NCBI GenBank assembly: GCA_905221605.1
Contig: CAJNDS010000180.1
Coordinates: 608,501 to 672,500, forward strand
Source of the DNA: Symbiodinium natans
Lineage: Eukaryota > Sar > Dinophyceae > Suessiales > Symbiodiniaceae
Direction: 5' to 3'
Length of the DNA stretch: 64,000 bases
Program-made: the position numbers and the translations under genes
Notes under the pieces: generated by a model
The model's database searches: none
The model's input: the letters and a program-made list of their open reading frames with translations, nothing else
What the model was told of the DNA's origin: nothing
Shown: positions 44,579 to 54,451 of the stretch, piece after piece
How positions within the stretch are numbered: the first letter of the stretch is position 1
How the letters are laid out: every line of letters starts with the position of its first letter

Positions 44579-44811
44579 AGATTGCATTTGTGAAGCCTGG
44601 CAGGCCCGCAAAGCTCGCATCACGGCATATGCCGAAAGCCCAGACTCCGACTTGCTTGCTGCCTCACACCGCCTAGAAGGGCCCTACATCCCACACCCAA
44701 GAAGACATATACGTAGTTAGTACATCAAATCTAACATTGATTATGTTACATGCTAGATATTGTATGTTCTGTACAAGACAATACATACATACTATATGAC
44801 CATGGTATATT

Positions 44812-44862
44812 ATTATTATCATTATTATTATTATTATTGTTATTATTATTGTATATGCATAT
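44812..44862. repeat. (ATT)n microsatellite
   Basis: Trinucleotide run with a few interruptions. Confidence 0.9.
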
Positions 44863-44921
44863 GACATGAGATGCATGCATACTAGCAGACCATGCCGCAA
44901 CCTCAACTCCAGGCTGGTCCC

Positions 44922-45085
44922 CAAACCCTAAACCCTAAACCCTAAACCCTAAGCCCTAAGCCCTAAACCCTAAGCCCTAAGCCCTAAGCCCTAAACCCTA
45001 AACCCTAGCCCTAAACCCTAAACCCCTAAGCCCTAAACCCTAAACCCTAAACCCTAAGCCTAAACCCTAAACCCTAAACCTAAAG
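44922..45085. repeat. CCCTAAA / CCCTAAG array
   Basis: About 160 bp mixing CCCTAAA and CCCTAAG. Confidence 0.95.
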
Positions 45086-45123
45086 TCCAAGCTGGTCCTT
45101 AAAATCCGTGGGTGCTTTCGAAG

Positions 45124-45177
45124 GTGGAGGGCGCCAAGGTTGCCGAGGTCCTTGATGTGAGCTATCCGCTTGGACAG
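45124..45177 (+). CDS. Exon-like island of unknown gene
   Basis: Fifty-four bases encode VEGAKVAEVLDVSYPLGQ between CGAAG/G and a GC donor. Array DNA lies on both sides. The family is not recognised. Confidence 0.45.
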
Positions 45178-45289
45178 GCGAGGGTTTAGGGTTTAGGGTT
45201 GAGGGTTGAGGGCTTAGGGTTTTATAAGGTTTAGGGTCCGAGTCTGGGTTTAGCAGGGTTCAGGGATGAGGGTTTAGGGCTTAGGGTCA

Positions 45290-45290
45290 G

Positions 45291-45332
<42 letters not shown>

Positions 45333-45444
45333 AGAGGGAGAGACGGAGAGACGGAGAGACGGAGAGACGGAGAGACGGAGAGACGGAGAGACGGAGAGAC
45401 GGAGAGACGGAGACAGAGACAGAGACAGAGACAGAGACAGAGAG
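45290..45444. repeat. (GA)n and (GGAGAGAC)n microsatellite
   Basis: GA run followed by about nine GGAGAGAC octamers and then GAGACA units. Confidence 0.95.
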
Positions 45445-45666
45445 AGCGAGATAGAGAGGGGGCTCTTCAACTCGTTGATCGTCCTCAAGCCGAGAAGTTA
45501 ACTCCGACCCACGCTCTTAACACCCTGCAGCGAGGTTGCTCTTGGTTGTGGCTACCACAAGTGCCAGTTTGACAACCTCGAGGCCGCTAGCGGAGAGTGA
45601 GCGGAGTCAACCGCTAGGCACCCCCCCCCGCCCCCCCGAAGCATACCAAAGTCAATTGTGCGCTCA

Positions 45667-45769
45667 GGTTTCCGAAAGTAGGGGTACCACTTGGGGTCCC
45701 TCTCAGAAGGGAATCCTACTTTCTGGGGGTCTATCTCAGGGTTCCCTTATTTGCGTAAACCCCCATGTG
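45667..45769. mobile_element. Small inverted-repeat element, family B
   Basis: Begins GGTTTCCGAAAGTAGGGGTA and ends GCGTAAACCCCCATGTG. Confidence 0.65.
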
Positions 45770-45869
45770 ATCTTTTATTCGTTGCCTGAGGTGCACCCCA
45801 AGGATGCAGAGGACAAGCACGTCACTGGCCTGCTGGCGACATCCAGCCCCTCGGTGGATCAATAAACCC

Positions 45870-48800
45870 TAAACCCTACAGTAATTAAACCCTAAACCCT
45901 TAACCCTTAACCCAACTGGCATCCCAAGCCGGATCAACAGATTCACTGACAAGCACTTCGCCCCTAGATTCTTTAGCTTTTGCAATCAGGACCGCTGCTG
46001 AAGCAGTATGATCCAGACGCTTGGTTTGCAGTAGTAAGCCCGCATGATGCGTGGAAGTCAGCGCTCTTACATGCCCAGGTGTCGTTTAACTACAACGCAC
46101 GCCAAGCCGCCGCGATTGACTTGTGTCGACCTACTTGCTGATGTCAGTGCTCCTGTTGCCCTCTAGCGGCGGGCAGGAATTGAAGCCACGTTCGGTGTTG
46201 CAACTCGCAAGTATAGCCAGGCGTGCACTCCTGCCGTGGCGCCAGGTAGCTGTGATCCATCGCCGACTCCAACCAAACAGCGAACAGACTTCACCGGTCT
46301 GATTGGCCTAGCTTTTGCCGGGGGCCCTGAAATCTAACGTCGATGCATTTGTCACTTGTTCACTATAGGCGCAGAGTGCAGTCATGGGCGGCGTTTGACG
46401 GCAGAGCGTTCGCTAGTCGAATTTCCTTGAAAAACAGATCCCGTCTAGGTTCCACAGCAGCCCACCGCTGTGACGGCTTTGGGCCGTATGGCTTTGCGGG
46501 GTAGTGCGCCGCCACAGCTTGGATATGCACGGCCTTGTCTATGTCACAATTTGATGGTTCTCCTATCGCTCCAACGTAGAAGCCTCTCATCGCTTTAGAC
46601 GGGAGACCCGATTCTTTATTAATATCAAATAGTCTCTCTAGCCCAAAGGTAAGACGCTCTTCATTGCTATGAATTGTATCTTGCAGGTTGATTGATGCCA
46701 GCCTTGAAAACCATGTAGCTCACCCTGCAGAAGTTGCCTTGGCCCCAAAACATGTATAAACGGCATCCTTTTTCAGCATAATGGGAGAGCTACATGACCT
46801 CATAATGCGCCTGATACTTCGTTGTTCACAGCATACAGCTTTTTCATGTGGGCGCCAATGTGATACGACTAGATTGATACCAGGTATTGCAGTCTTGGGG
46901 CTTCAGTGCAAGTCAACGAGTGGTCCGTGGCTACTTTGAAGAAGCATACCAACACACACAATGGACCTTTACATGACAATATACGACTCGTTGTAAGCTT
47001 GCAGGTAACTATAAATACAAATATAGATTTTCAGACACGTTTTCTGCGGTTCTTCAAATTCGAAGATGTGCATGCGTAAACGATGGTTTGTCCAGCGGTG
47101 TTACGTAAATTAATTAATATGCATGTGTATGTGTATATATATACACACAAAAATATATCTGTATACATACACACAAATATATATATATATATATATAATA
47201 TAATATAATATATATATATACATGTGTATATATATATATATACATACGTAATGTGCTTACACATATATGTATATATTCTTTTGTATTGCGCTGCATTGTA
47301 TTGTCCAGCAGGCCAATCGCTGTATGCAGCACACAGCGTGGAGCTCCTGGAGTTGGCGCTCGCCTGAGCATATCTCAAGCATGAGCTGGCGCTCCAGATA
47401 GAATGTTATGCTGTTATACAATAATATATATATATATACACGTATGTATGTAGGAAATACACACACACACACATATATATATATAGATAGTCATAGTGGC
47501 ACTTATACTGGTATATAGTATTTGAAAATAGAGTATACAATGTACATATAATTATATCATTTAGTTATTCAATATTAAGGCTTTGCAAGGTGAGCATTTG
47601 TTGCAGCTTGCATGATTACGTGATGACACAGCACGCCGACCTCGTAGCACACTTGCTTTCCCACAGGTTGGCTTGCAGTACCCACAGAGCTGCCTAGAGA
47701 GAGAGAGAGAGAGAGAGAGAGATCGGGGCAAACAAGTGGCACCAAGCGGCACCGACTTCGGTGCTACACTTCCCGCTGGGGGACACCCAAAGGAGGCTAC
47801 TGTAGCATCACATGCACCCCTGTATCACCGACACGCATATGTCAACACACGCCCTTCGGGGGACATGTAGAGAGACACGGAAATGCAGCGGCAGAGAGCG
47901 AGAGAGCCATAGAGCGAAAGCAAGAGGGAGAGAGAGAGAGAGAGAGTGAGCAGGCAGCCCCTTCGGGGTTACGTGTGCAGGAAGGAGGGAGAGGGAGAAG
48001 TATCGAACACAGACTGCGCGGCGAAGCGCAAACTGAATATGGAGCGAGGTTCAAGGTTCATGTATGCAGTGGCAAATGGCTGTTTGCGTACCTGACTGAG
48101 GATGAAATTTCGGGCCTGCACCCTTTAGCAGTGGTGGCGGTATCGACTCTGGATACACAGCAGGCCCACTGCAAGGGCCTTGCGCTCCTTCTGCTTGAAA
48201 AGATTCTACCAGAACAAATCCGAAACCCTCAATGAACCTTGCCGGCCTTGAGTGAGTGCGACGACACCCTCAAGCGCAATTTCGAACTTTACCTGAACCG
48301 TAAGTCCGTATCGCGGCACAAATGTGCGCGAGCTTGCGGAGCTGAACCAGTCTTGCCTTTTCTGGCTTGTCCAAGAAAGATTGATTGAACCTTCAGAGCC
48401 CCAAAACCCTAAACCGGGCGACACGGCGCAAGCCCAAGTCCCATATGAGCACGGATGCAAGAATGCGCTATTGTTTTCGTACATCGACGTATGCATATAT
48501 ATATATATATAGAATGACGAAAGCAGTACCCCAAAGCGAACCTAAGTGCCGCAGAGCAATTTGCCGCTCATTTACTCCCGCGTTCGATGACGACCGCTTG
48601 GTGCCACGTGAAGCCATATGTATGTATCAAGCAATACATGCACACACATATGTATGTATATACATATATATATATGTGAAATGTGTATACATGCATATGC
48701 ATGTACATACACGTGTATGTTTATATGTACTTTCGACTTCGGGCACTGCTCCCCAGCCCCACAACGAAAAGAACAACTCGGCCCTAATGTGCTCTGATGT

Positions 48801-49055
48801 TGGCCAACACGCAGGCCGGTGTCATCATGACGGACGAGGGTTTCCATTATGCTGAACTCGCGGACGAGGTGCTTGTGCGCAGAGGTTTCCTTGGGACCAC
48901 GGTGATGATGCAATCAATTACTTGGAGGTTCATGGGGACTTAGAACCCCAATTATATCTGTACAGTCGTGCCGGTTCAAGCCGGTTCGTTGCTCATCTTT
49001 GCGGACACCCCGAGCAGCTGATGCTCAAGCAGGATGATTGACAATGGCTGTAGTC
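45870..49055. other. Gene-poor region without heptamer arrays
   Basis: Contains TA-rich microsatellites (47120-47260, 47425-47485, 48490-48510, 48640-48730) and GA runs (47697-47722, 47927-47947). A short open frame at 47975-48235 (plus) has some coding character (VHVCSGKWLFAYLTEDE) but no known family. Nothing else is supported. Confidence 0.5.
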
Positions 49056-49111
49056 ACCCTAAACCCTAAACCCTAAACCCTAAACCCTAAACCCTAAACC
49101 CTAAACCCTTA
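49056..49111. repeat. CCCTAAA array
   Basis: Eight units. Confidence 0.95.
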
Positions 49112-49199
49112 ACCGCCGTGTGCAGAAGTGCTTTGCAAAGCAATCCTGAGAGTCCATGCAATGAACCCTCAGGGCGTTCAGACAATCAAGTGATGTCAA

Positions 49200-49364
49200 T
49201 TGGGATGTTTCCGCGTATACGAACAGTGAGTAATAGGAACTATAACAGCAGTACTATCTGAGGTTTAGGGTTTAGGGTTTAGGGTTTAGGGTTTAGGGTT
49301 TAGGGTTTAGGAAGTACTATCATCCCTAGAGAGGGCTGTTGTAGTATTAGGGGGAACATCCCGA
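49200..49364. mobile_element. MITE, family A copy 4, split by a TTTAGGG array
   Basis: Termini TTGGGATGTTTCCGC and GGGGGAACATCCCGA, with an 8-bp target duplication GATGTCAA / GATATCAA. Its middle is interrupted at 49259-49312 by TTTAGGG units, and the interruption is flanked by AGTACTATC on both sides. Confidence 0.88.
49259..49312. repeat. TTTAGGG array inserted in a MITE
   Basis: About seven units. The 9-bp direct repeat AGTACTATC lies at 49250-49258 and 49313-49321. Confidence 0.9.
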
Positions 49365-49456
49365 GATATCAAGAATAAATTGAACGGAGGTCCTTCTGCG
49401 GCCGAACAAGACGTATGTGTGGCTCTCAGGGGGCGATTCGTGTACTTCAGAATACT

Positions 49457-49580
49457 CAGGGTTTGGGGTTTAGGGTTTGGGGTTTAGGGTTTAGGGTTTG
49501 GGGTTTAGGGTTTAGGGTTTGGGGTTTGGGGTTTAGTGTTTAGGGCCTAGGGTTTAAGGTTTGGGGTTTGGGGTTTGGGG
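49457..49580. repeat. TTTAGGG / TTTGGGG mixed array
   Basis: Similar in composition to the array at 5531-5920. Confidence 0.9.
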
Positions 49581-50230
49581 ACTGATGACATGCTTGGGAC
49601 CACCACCTTCTTCTCTAAGCTTGGTAGATGAAGACAAATGTTGGGCTGCCGCCTCTACTCCCCTATCTGTCGTTGCCTTGGTGCCCTATGCGCCCTGCAA
49701 GAGGTCTTAATAAGGGGGTCCTACAGAGTGGGTGGGGAGTCCGTAGCACCCGTGTTACGAACTGATGGCCCCGCTGCCTGAGAATCCCACAGAATTTGTC
49801 GGAGTGCTTCCTCCAGCAAATCCCGCAAACAAAATCGTGTCATAGTGGAGCGCGTGCGCTCAGAGAAGCTCGTCTCCGACAGAAATCAAAGGATTCCGGC
49901 TCGCACCCCGAAGGATGTACCCCTAAGAGGATTCCCTTAGAGGGCCTGCAAACAGGGCCGCCCAAACCCAAAGGGTACTACTTTAGGGGTGCAACGTAGA
50001 GTCCTATGACGAGAAATCCCTAGAGTGCCCACTCCACGAGAGTCTTGCAGAATCCACGAATCCGCAGAGAGCCCTGGAATGCGTCCCCAGAGAATCCCGC
50101 ATCCCAGTCCCACTGAGTATCCCTTGAGTGCTGAGGAGTTGTTTAGGGTGAGGAGGTTCGAAAGGAGTTCGGTTCGTTAATTCCCCTAATCCCTCTGTAG
50201 CCGTGCACAACCTGTATGAACACCCCAGAC

Positions 50231-50314
50231 TTGGGATGTTCCCCCTTTATGCTAACACCCTCCCCCTGAAATAGTCCCTAAAAAGGACTGTTAGCGTAAG
50301 GGGGAACATCCCAA
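50231..50314. mobile_element. MITE, family A copy 5
   Basis: 84 bp, TTGGGATGTTCCCCCTTTAT and its complement; exact 8-bp duplication CCCCAGAC (50223-50230, 50315-50322). Confidence 0.93.
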
Positions 50315-50339
50315 CCCCAGACCGATAAAGCCCTAAGCC

Positions 50340-50492
50340 CTAACCCTAAACCCTGTACCCTAAACCCTAAACCCTAAACCCTAAACCCTAAACCCTAAAC
50401 CCTAAACCCTAAACCCTAAACCCTAAACCCTAAACCCTAAACCCTAAACCCTAAACCCTAAACCCTAAACCCTAAACCTAAACCCTAAACCT
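50340..50492. repeat. CCCTAAA array
   Basis: About 150 bp, around 20 near-perfect units. Confidence 0.95.
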
Positions 50493-50495
50493 GAG

Positions 50496-50582
50496 GTCTT
50501 GGCCTCTTCTGAGCTTCAAGGCGGAGACCCCTTCTTCGACAAGGCCCATGGGAAGCCCCATGCTTGCTTCGAATTCTGGCTT
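50496..50582 (+). CDS. Exon-like island of unknown gene
   Basis: Encodes VLASSELQGGDPFFDKAHGK and PHACFEFWL between CTGAG/G and a GC donor. The exon starts four bases after the heptamer array. Protein-like and acidic-aromatic, but the family is not recognised. It may belong to the gene that continues at 52.7-56.6 kb. Confidence 0.5.
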
Positions 50583-51519
50583 GCTCCTAGAACTTCAACG
50601 TTTAGGGTTTAGGGTTTAGGGTAGAAATTGCAAGAAGGAGCCTAAAAGTTCAAGTTAAAGTTTTAGGAGTTCAGAAGTCAGCCAAGCTTGTAGTGCCAAC
50701 AGATGCGAAGAAGACCGAACAAGGATAGCAAGAACACGAAGACCAACAAGAAATGACAGTAGTGAACGTAGACAATGGCACGCAATATTTTGCGCTACGG
50801 CGGAGTGGGGATGATGAAACCTAGAGAAGTAGATGCACCCCACAAGCCCACCAACCCCAACTCGCCAGAAACTCTTGCGAGGCGGCGCTCGCCGTGCCAG
50901 CAGACGGCCTGAAAATCGTAGGACCCGTGTGCGCCCCTTGGAATGGGGAAAGCTGGCCAGGGGAGTATTTGTAGGCCCTAAACCCTCAACCCTAAACCAC
51001 ATGGACCTATGCACCGAAACTTCCACCGGAGGTACGCAGATGAGCAGGAGGGGTGGCGCTTTGATGCCTCTCCGAACCTGCTGTATGGACCTCTGACTCT
51101 TGACAAAAATTTGACTAGGTGGCTGTCGCTGCAGAAGACAGAGTATGGCGGGGTTTGGAGACCTGTATCAGATTTCATAGGTACGTTGAGTCCGAGCCTT
51201 TTTCCCAGATATCTTAAAAGTTGAGCAAGAAGAATACCCCAAGAACCCCAGTGCAGGCCTCAATGAGTTGTGGGCTTTATGCTTTCAATCGAGGTTTCAG
51301 GATTGTCGGAACAAGCGAAGTCGGTGCGTCTCAATGAGGAATGCGCTTCTCCGCTCAGTCAGCACCGAGGCCGGCTGAGCTTCAAAAAATGTCGTCTCAC
51401 CACCCCTGTATGCAGAAAGGCTCATTCGGGCACGAGCTTGCTTAATGCATGCGTGCTGGCTATGGCCCGTGGTCGTTGGTAGACATGCTTCACTTGGTCA
51501 TACCGCCGCACAGCAGAGA

Positions 51520-51565
51520 GAGAAAGCGAGAGAGAGCGGGAGAGAGAGAGAGGGAGAGAGAGTTG
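51520..51565. repeat. (GA)n microsatellite
   Basis: GA and GAGC units; a second GA run is at 51811-51838. Confidence 0.9.
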
Positions 51566-51807
51566 TCCTAGTCCTAGTACTTCCACGCGCCCACGGTTCG
51601 AAGTTCAGAGGTCTGCCCTGAAGCTTGGAACAGAGACAGAGTCACGCTGGGAGCTGCGCGGAGCATGGTGTAGCAGCACCATAAAGGCATGCTACCCCCT
51701 TAACTCTGACCACATAGACGCAGCCAGGGTAGTTGGGATGAAGCAGTTCCAGCAATCTCACATATGGCTCTGTGATTAAGACTGGGCGCGGTTTTCCAGG
51801 GCGATGC

Positions 51808-51838
<31 letters not shown>

Positions 51839-52245
51839 CAAAGAGAGACACAGCCGTCCACTTTGCAAAGCTCAAGGGGAAATGAGCATGTGTGGCATGG
51901 GGGGGGGCGCCAGGAGAGAATATACGGCAGCTCATAAGGCTTAGGAGCCCCAGAGCGGCACCCTAGCCTAGAAAGCGAAGCGCGCCGTAAGTTTCTGGAC
52001 CATCCATAGCTTTCTACCCCACACTTACGATCAGGCAGCTACTTTGATTCCCAAGGAGCAGCAAAAGTAATAGTGTTTGCTAGGGTTCCAAGTTCAGTAT
52101 AGAGAAAAGCCTGCAGTGAATGCACGTCTCCGGCATTTGTCGCCGCCGACATGCCATGCCTTCGAACAGGGCTGTGGGGCAGTCGCCACAGCCTGTCGTG
52201 GGTAAAGAGCCGGCTGAGAGTCCCAAAGGAGACCTGTTGCCAGAA

Positions 52246-52380
52246 GTTTAGGGTTTATAGGGTTTATAGGGTTTAGAGGCTTTTTAGGGTTTATAGGGGT
52301 TATAGGGTTTTCAGGGTTTTTAGGGTTTTTAGGGTTTATAGGGTTTATAGGGTTTATAGTTTATAGGGTTTAGGTTTTAG
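52246..52380. repeat. TTTATAGGG nonamer array
   Basis: Nine-base variant of the telomere-type unit, with TTTTCAGGG and TTTTTAGGG. Confidence 0.85.
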
Positions 52381-52404
52381 GGTGAAGGATATCCAGACAT
52401 ATTC

Positions 52405-52501
52405 CTAGGTTGCCCAGTGGTGCCCTTTTAGGTTCCCTTGTACACCCCTTTTAAAGCAAAAAAAGGCACCTTTCTTAATCCTAGGTTACTGGGCAACCTA
52501 G
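52405..52501. mobile_element. Inverted-repeat element (CTAGGTTGCCCAGT)
   Basis: Left terminus CTAGGTTGCCCAGTGGTGCC, right terminus GGTTACTGGGCAACCTAG; about 97 bp. Confidence 0.75.
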
Positions 52502-52673
52502 ATTCTAAGCCCTTAACGCCACACCTCTCAGCCCATCTCAGTGAACCTTTCTGAGAAGTGATTGAGCTTTCCTTGAAGCCTTGCAATGCCTTGCACATAC
52601 CTCCCTTATCGTAGGGGACCGAGCACCCTATACCCTAAACCCTAAACCCTAAACCCTAAACCCTCCTCCGAAG

Positions 52674-52777
52674 TGTGCTCCCTGGGGAGGATGTGCTGGA
52701 CAGGTGGCGAAGTCCCCTCCCTGCAGTGCTGACTGCGATCAGCAACACCGGCACCTGGGCCCAGGGAGTGTTTCTTG
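52674..52777 (+). CDS. Exon-like island of unknown gene
   Basis: Encodes VLPGEDVLDRWRSPLPAVLT and AISNTGTWAQGVFL, then a GTAGAT donor. A CCCTAAA array ends about 15 bases upstream. The family is not recognised. Confidence 0.5.
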
Positions 52778-52836
52778 TAGATTTTCGGGGGCTCAGGGCT
52801 GACATGGCTCTAAGAGGTTGCTAGGACTCATAGGCG

Positions 52837-52838
<2 letters not shown>

Positions 52839-52873
<35 letters not shown>

Positions 52874-52880
52874 AAAAAGA
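52839..52880. repeat. (GA)n and poly-A
   Basis: GA run followed by ten A residues. Confidence 0.95.
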
Positions 52881-53024
52881 GGCAAACAAAAGAGCTTATT
52901 TTGCATTAACGAGTGCCTGCAGCAGGCAATGTAGCGATCAGGTTTTCAAGTCTAGTCTCGCAAGCGTGGTCCTGTCGAATGCTTGAGCTTCGTCCAGACC
53001 AGGCATTTAAAGCTGTATCATATT

Positions 53025-53134
53025 TACGTTATACGGGTAGTTTCCTAGATTAGGGTCCTTTTTGGATAGGGCAGCAGCCTCTAAAACATTTCCCCAAAAT
53101 GGACCCTCATTTTAGAGAACTACCCATACGTATG
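53025..53134. mobile_element. Inverted-repeat element (TACGGGTAGTT)
   Basis: Arms of about 40 bp; the left reads ATACGGGTAGTTTCCTAGAT and the right is the imperfect complement ending CTACCCATACGTATG. Confidence 0.75.
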
Positions 53135-53637
53135 TCATTGTATCTTCACTTTTGTATTTCTGTGTGTTCTAGGGTTAAGGTTTATCAGGGGTTTACCTGA
53201 GGCTGCCGCCAGGGGAGGTCCACGGCCCGTGGTCTGCGCGCGCTTTCGTGCCTGGATGCCAATGAGGATGAGCCGTTGAGATTCCTTTAAACCCTAAACC
53301 TAAACCCTAAACCGGCCGAGTGCGAGCGCGAGAGTCGAAACCCTAAACCCAATGTCCTGCTCAGTTGCTCAGATACAGAGGCAGCGCCGAGAAAGCCCTA
53401 AAGGAACCCCAGAATCGCTTTAGAGTTTGTCTTCTCTCTGAATTCAGCTGGGCATCTCTGTGCCAGAGGAAACTGCCCAAGCGAATCCTGGCATAGTGGC
53501 ATGGTGGTCAGCCTTGAGCTAGGCACCCTAACACTGGAGAGGCAAATAAACAGCAAACCCGTAAGATCATGATTCAGCAAGGAAGGAAGGCAGGTACTCT
53601 ACAACCCTAAGCCCTAAACCCGAAACCCCACTCGCAG

Positions 53638-53710
53638 GCGCGCACCGGCAGTTTCAAGTGGCTCTTCGGCATCGGGGTAGCCGCGCTTTGGGTGCTGGTC
53701 ATGGTGCCTG
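53638..53710 (+). CDS. Exon with a transmembrane segment, possibly 5' part of the SDR gene
   Basis: The acceptor CTCGCAG is followed by ARTGSFKWLFGIGVAALWVL and VMVP, a clear single membrane segment. It lies 600 bp upstream of the SDR exons on the same strand. If joined, the product would be a type II membrane protein with a lumenal SDR domain, as in some Golgi nucleotide-sugar enzymes. The junction phase does not match directly, so a further exon would be needed. Confidence 0.45.
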
Positions 53711-53934
53711 GTCTGTGCTTGAAGATCATTTTATAAAGCCTATATCCCCCTTGGGAATTATGATAAAACCCAAGAGGATATTAAAAATAGTATTGTTATT
53801 AAGGTTCTAAGGGGAGTATAGAAGCTAGGCTAAGAAGCTTTCGAAGGGAAGTCGAACACAAATCATGTAAAGTCTCGTAGTATAGAAGCATGATGGAGCC
53901 ACGAGCTGCCCTGATCGCTATAAGCCCGGACAAG

Positions 53935-54015
53935 ACCTAAACCCTAGCCCTAAACCCTAAACCCTAAACCCTAAACCCCAAACCCCAAACCCCAAACCCC
54001 AAACCCTAAACCCTA
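53935..54015. repeat. CCCTAAA / CCCCAAA array
   Basis: About eleven units with CCCCAAA variants. Confidence 0.95.
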
Positions 54016-54305
54016 GACACCCAACACCATGCCTGAGGTGGTGGGGAGCGGCAGGCTCCCCGACTTCCAGTGCTCTGTCTACTTGGCAGCCTCTTTTGTC
54101 CAATCTCCCATGAAGTTGTTGAGGGCCGACATCCCATCTGCTGGTGGGCGTAGGATACATTGGGCCATGGGGCCGCTGTTTAGGCAGAGTTTCGTGATAG
54201 CTTGGCGTTCAGGGTTTAGGCTTTTATAGGGCACGACCCTAAACCAAGAACCCTAAATCCTTATAAGCAGTTGCTCGGATATCCCTAAACCCTATACCCT
54301 AAAAG

Positions 54306-54451
54306 CGCCGAGCAGCTCCTCAGGCAGCACTACATCTTCCCGGCTTCGGGCAAGCTGGGTGTGGACCCCTGCGCCTCACTGCAGGCGGACGCTGAGCGCG
54401 GGACTCCGAAGTCGGTGCAGGGGGAACTCGTGCTGGTCACTGGGGGCTCCG
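54306..54451 (+). CDS. SDR exon 1 (visible part): VTGGSG
   Basis: Reads AEQLLRQHYIFPASGKLGVD and on to ELVLVTGGSG. The acceptor AAAAG directly follows CCCTATACCCTA. The donor is GC at 54452. Confidence 0.75.
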
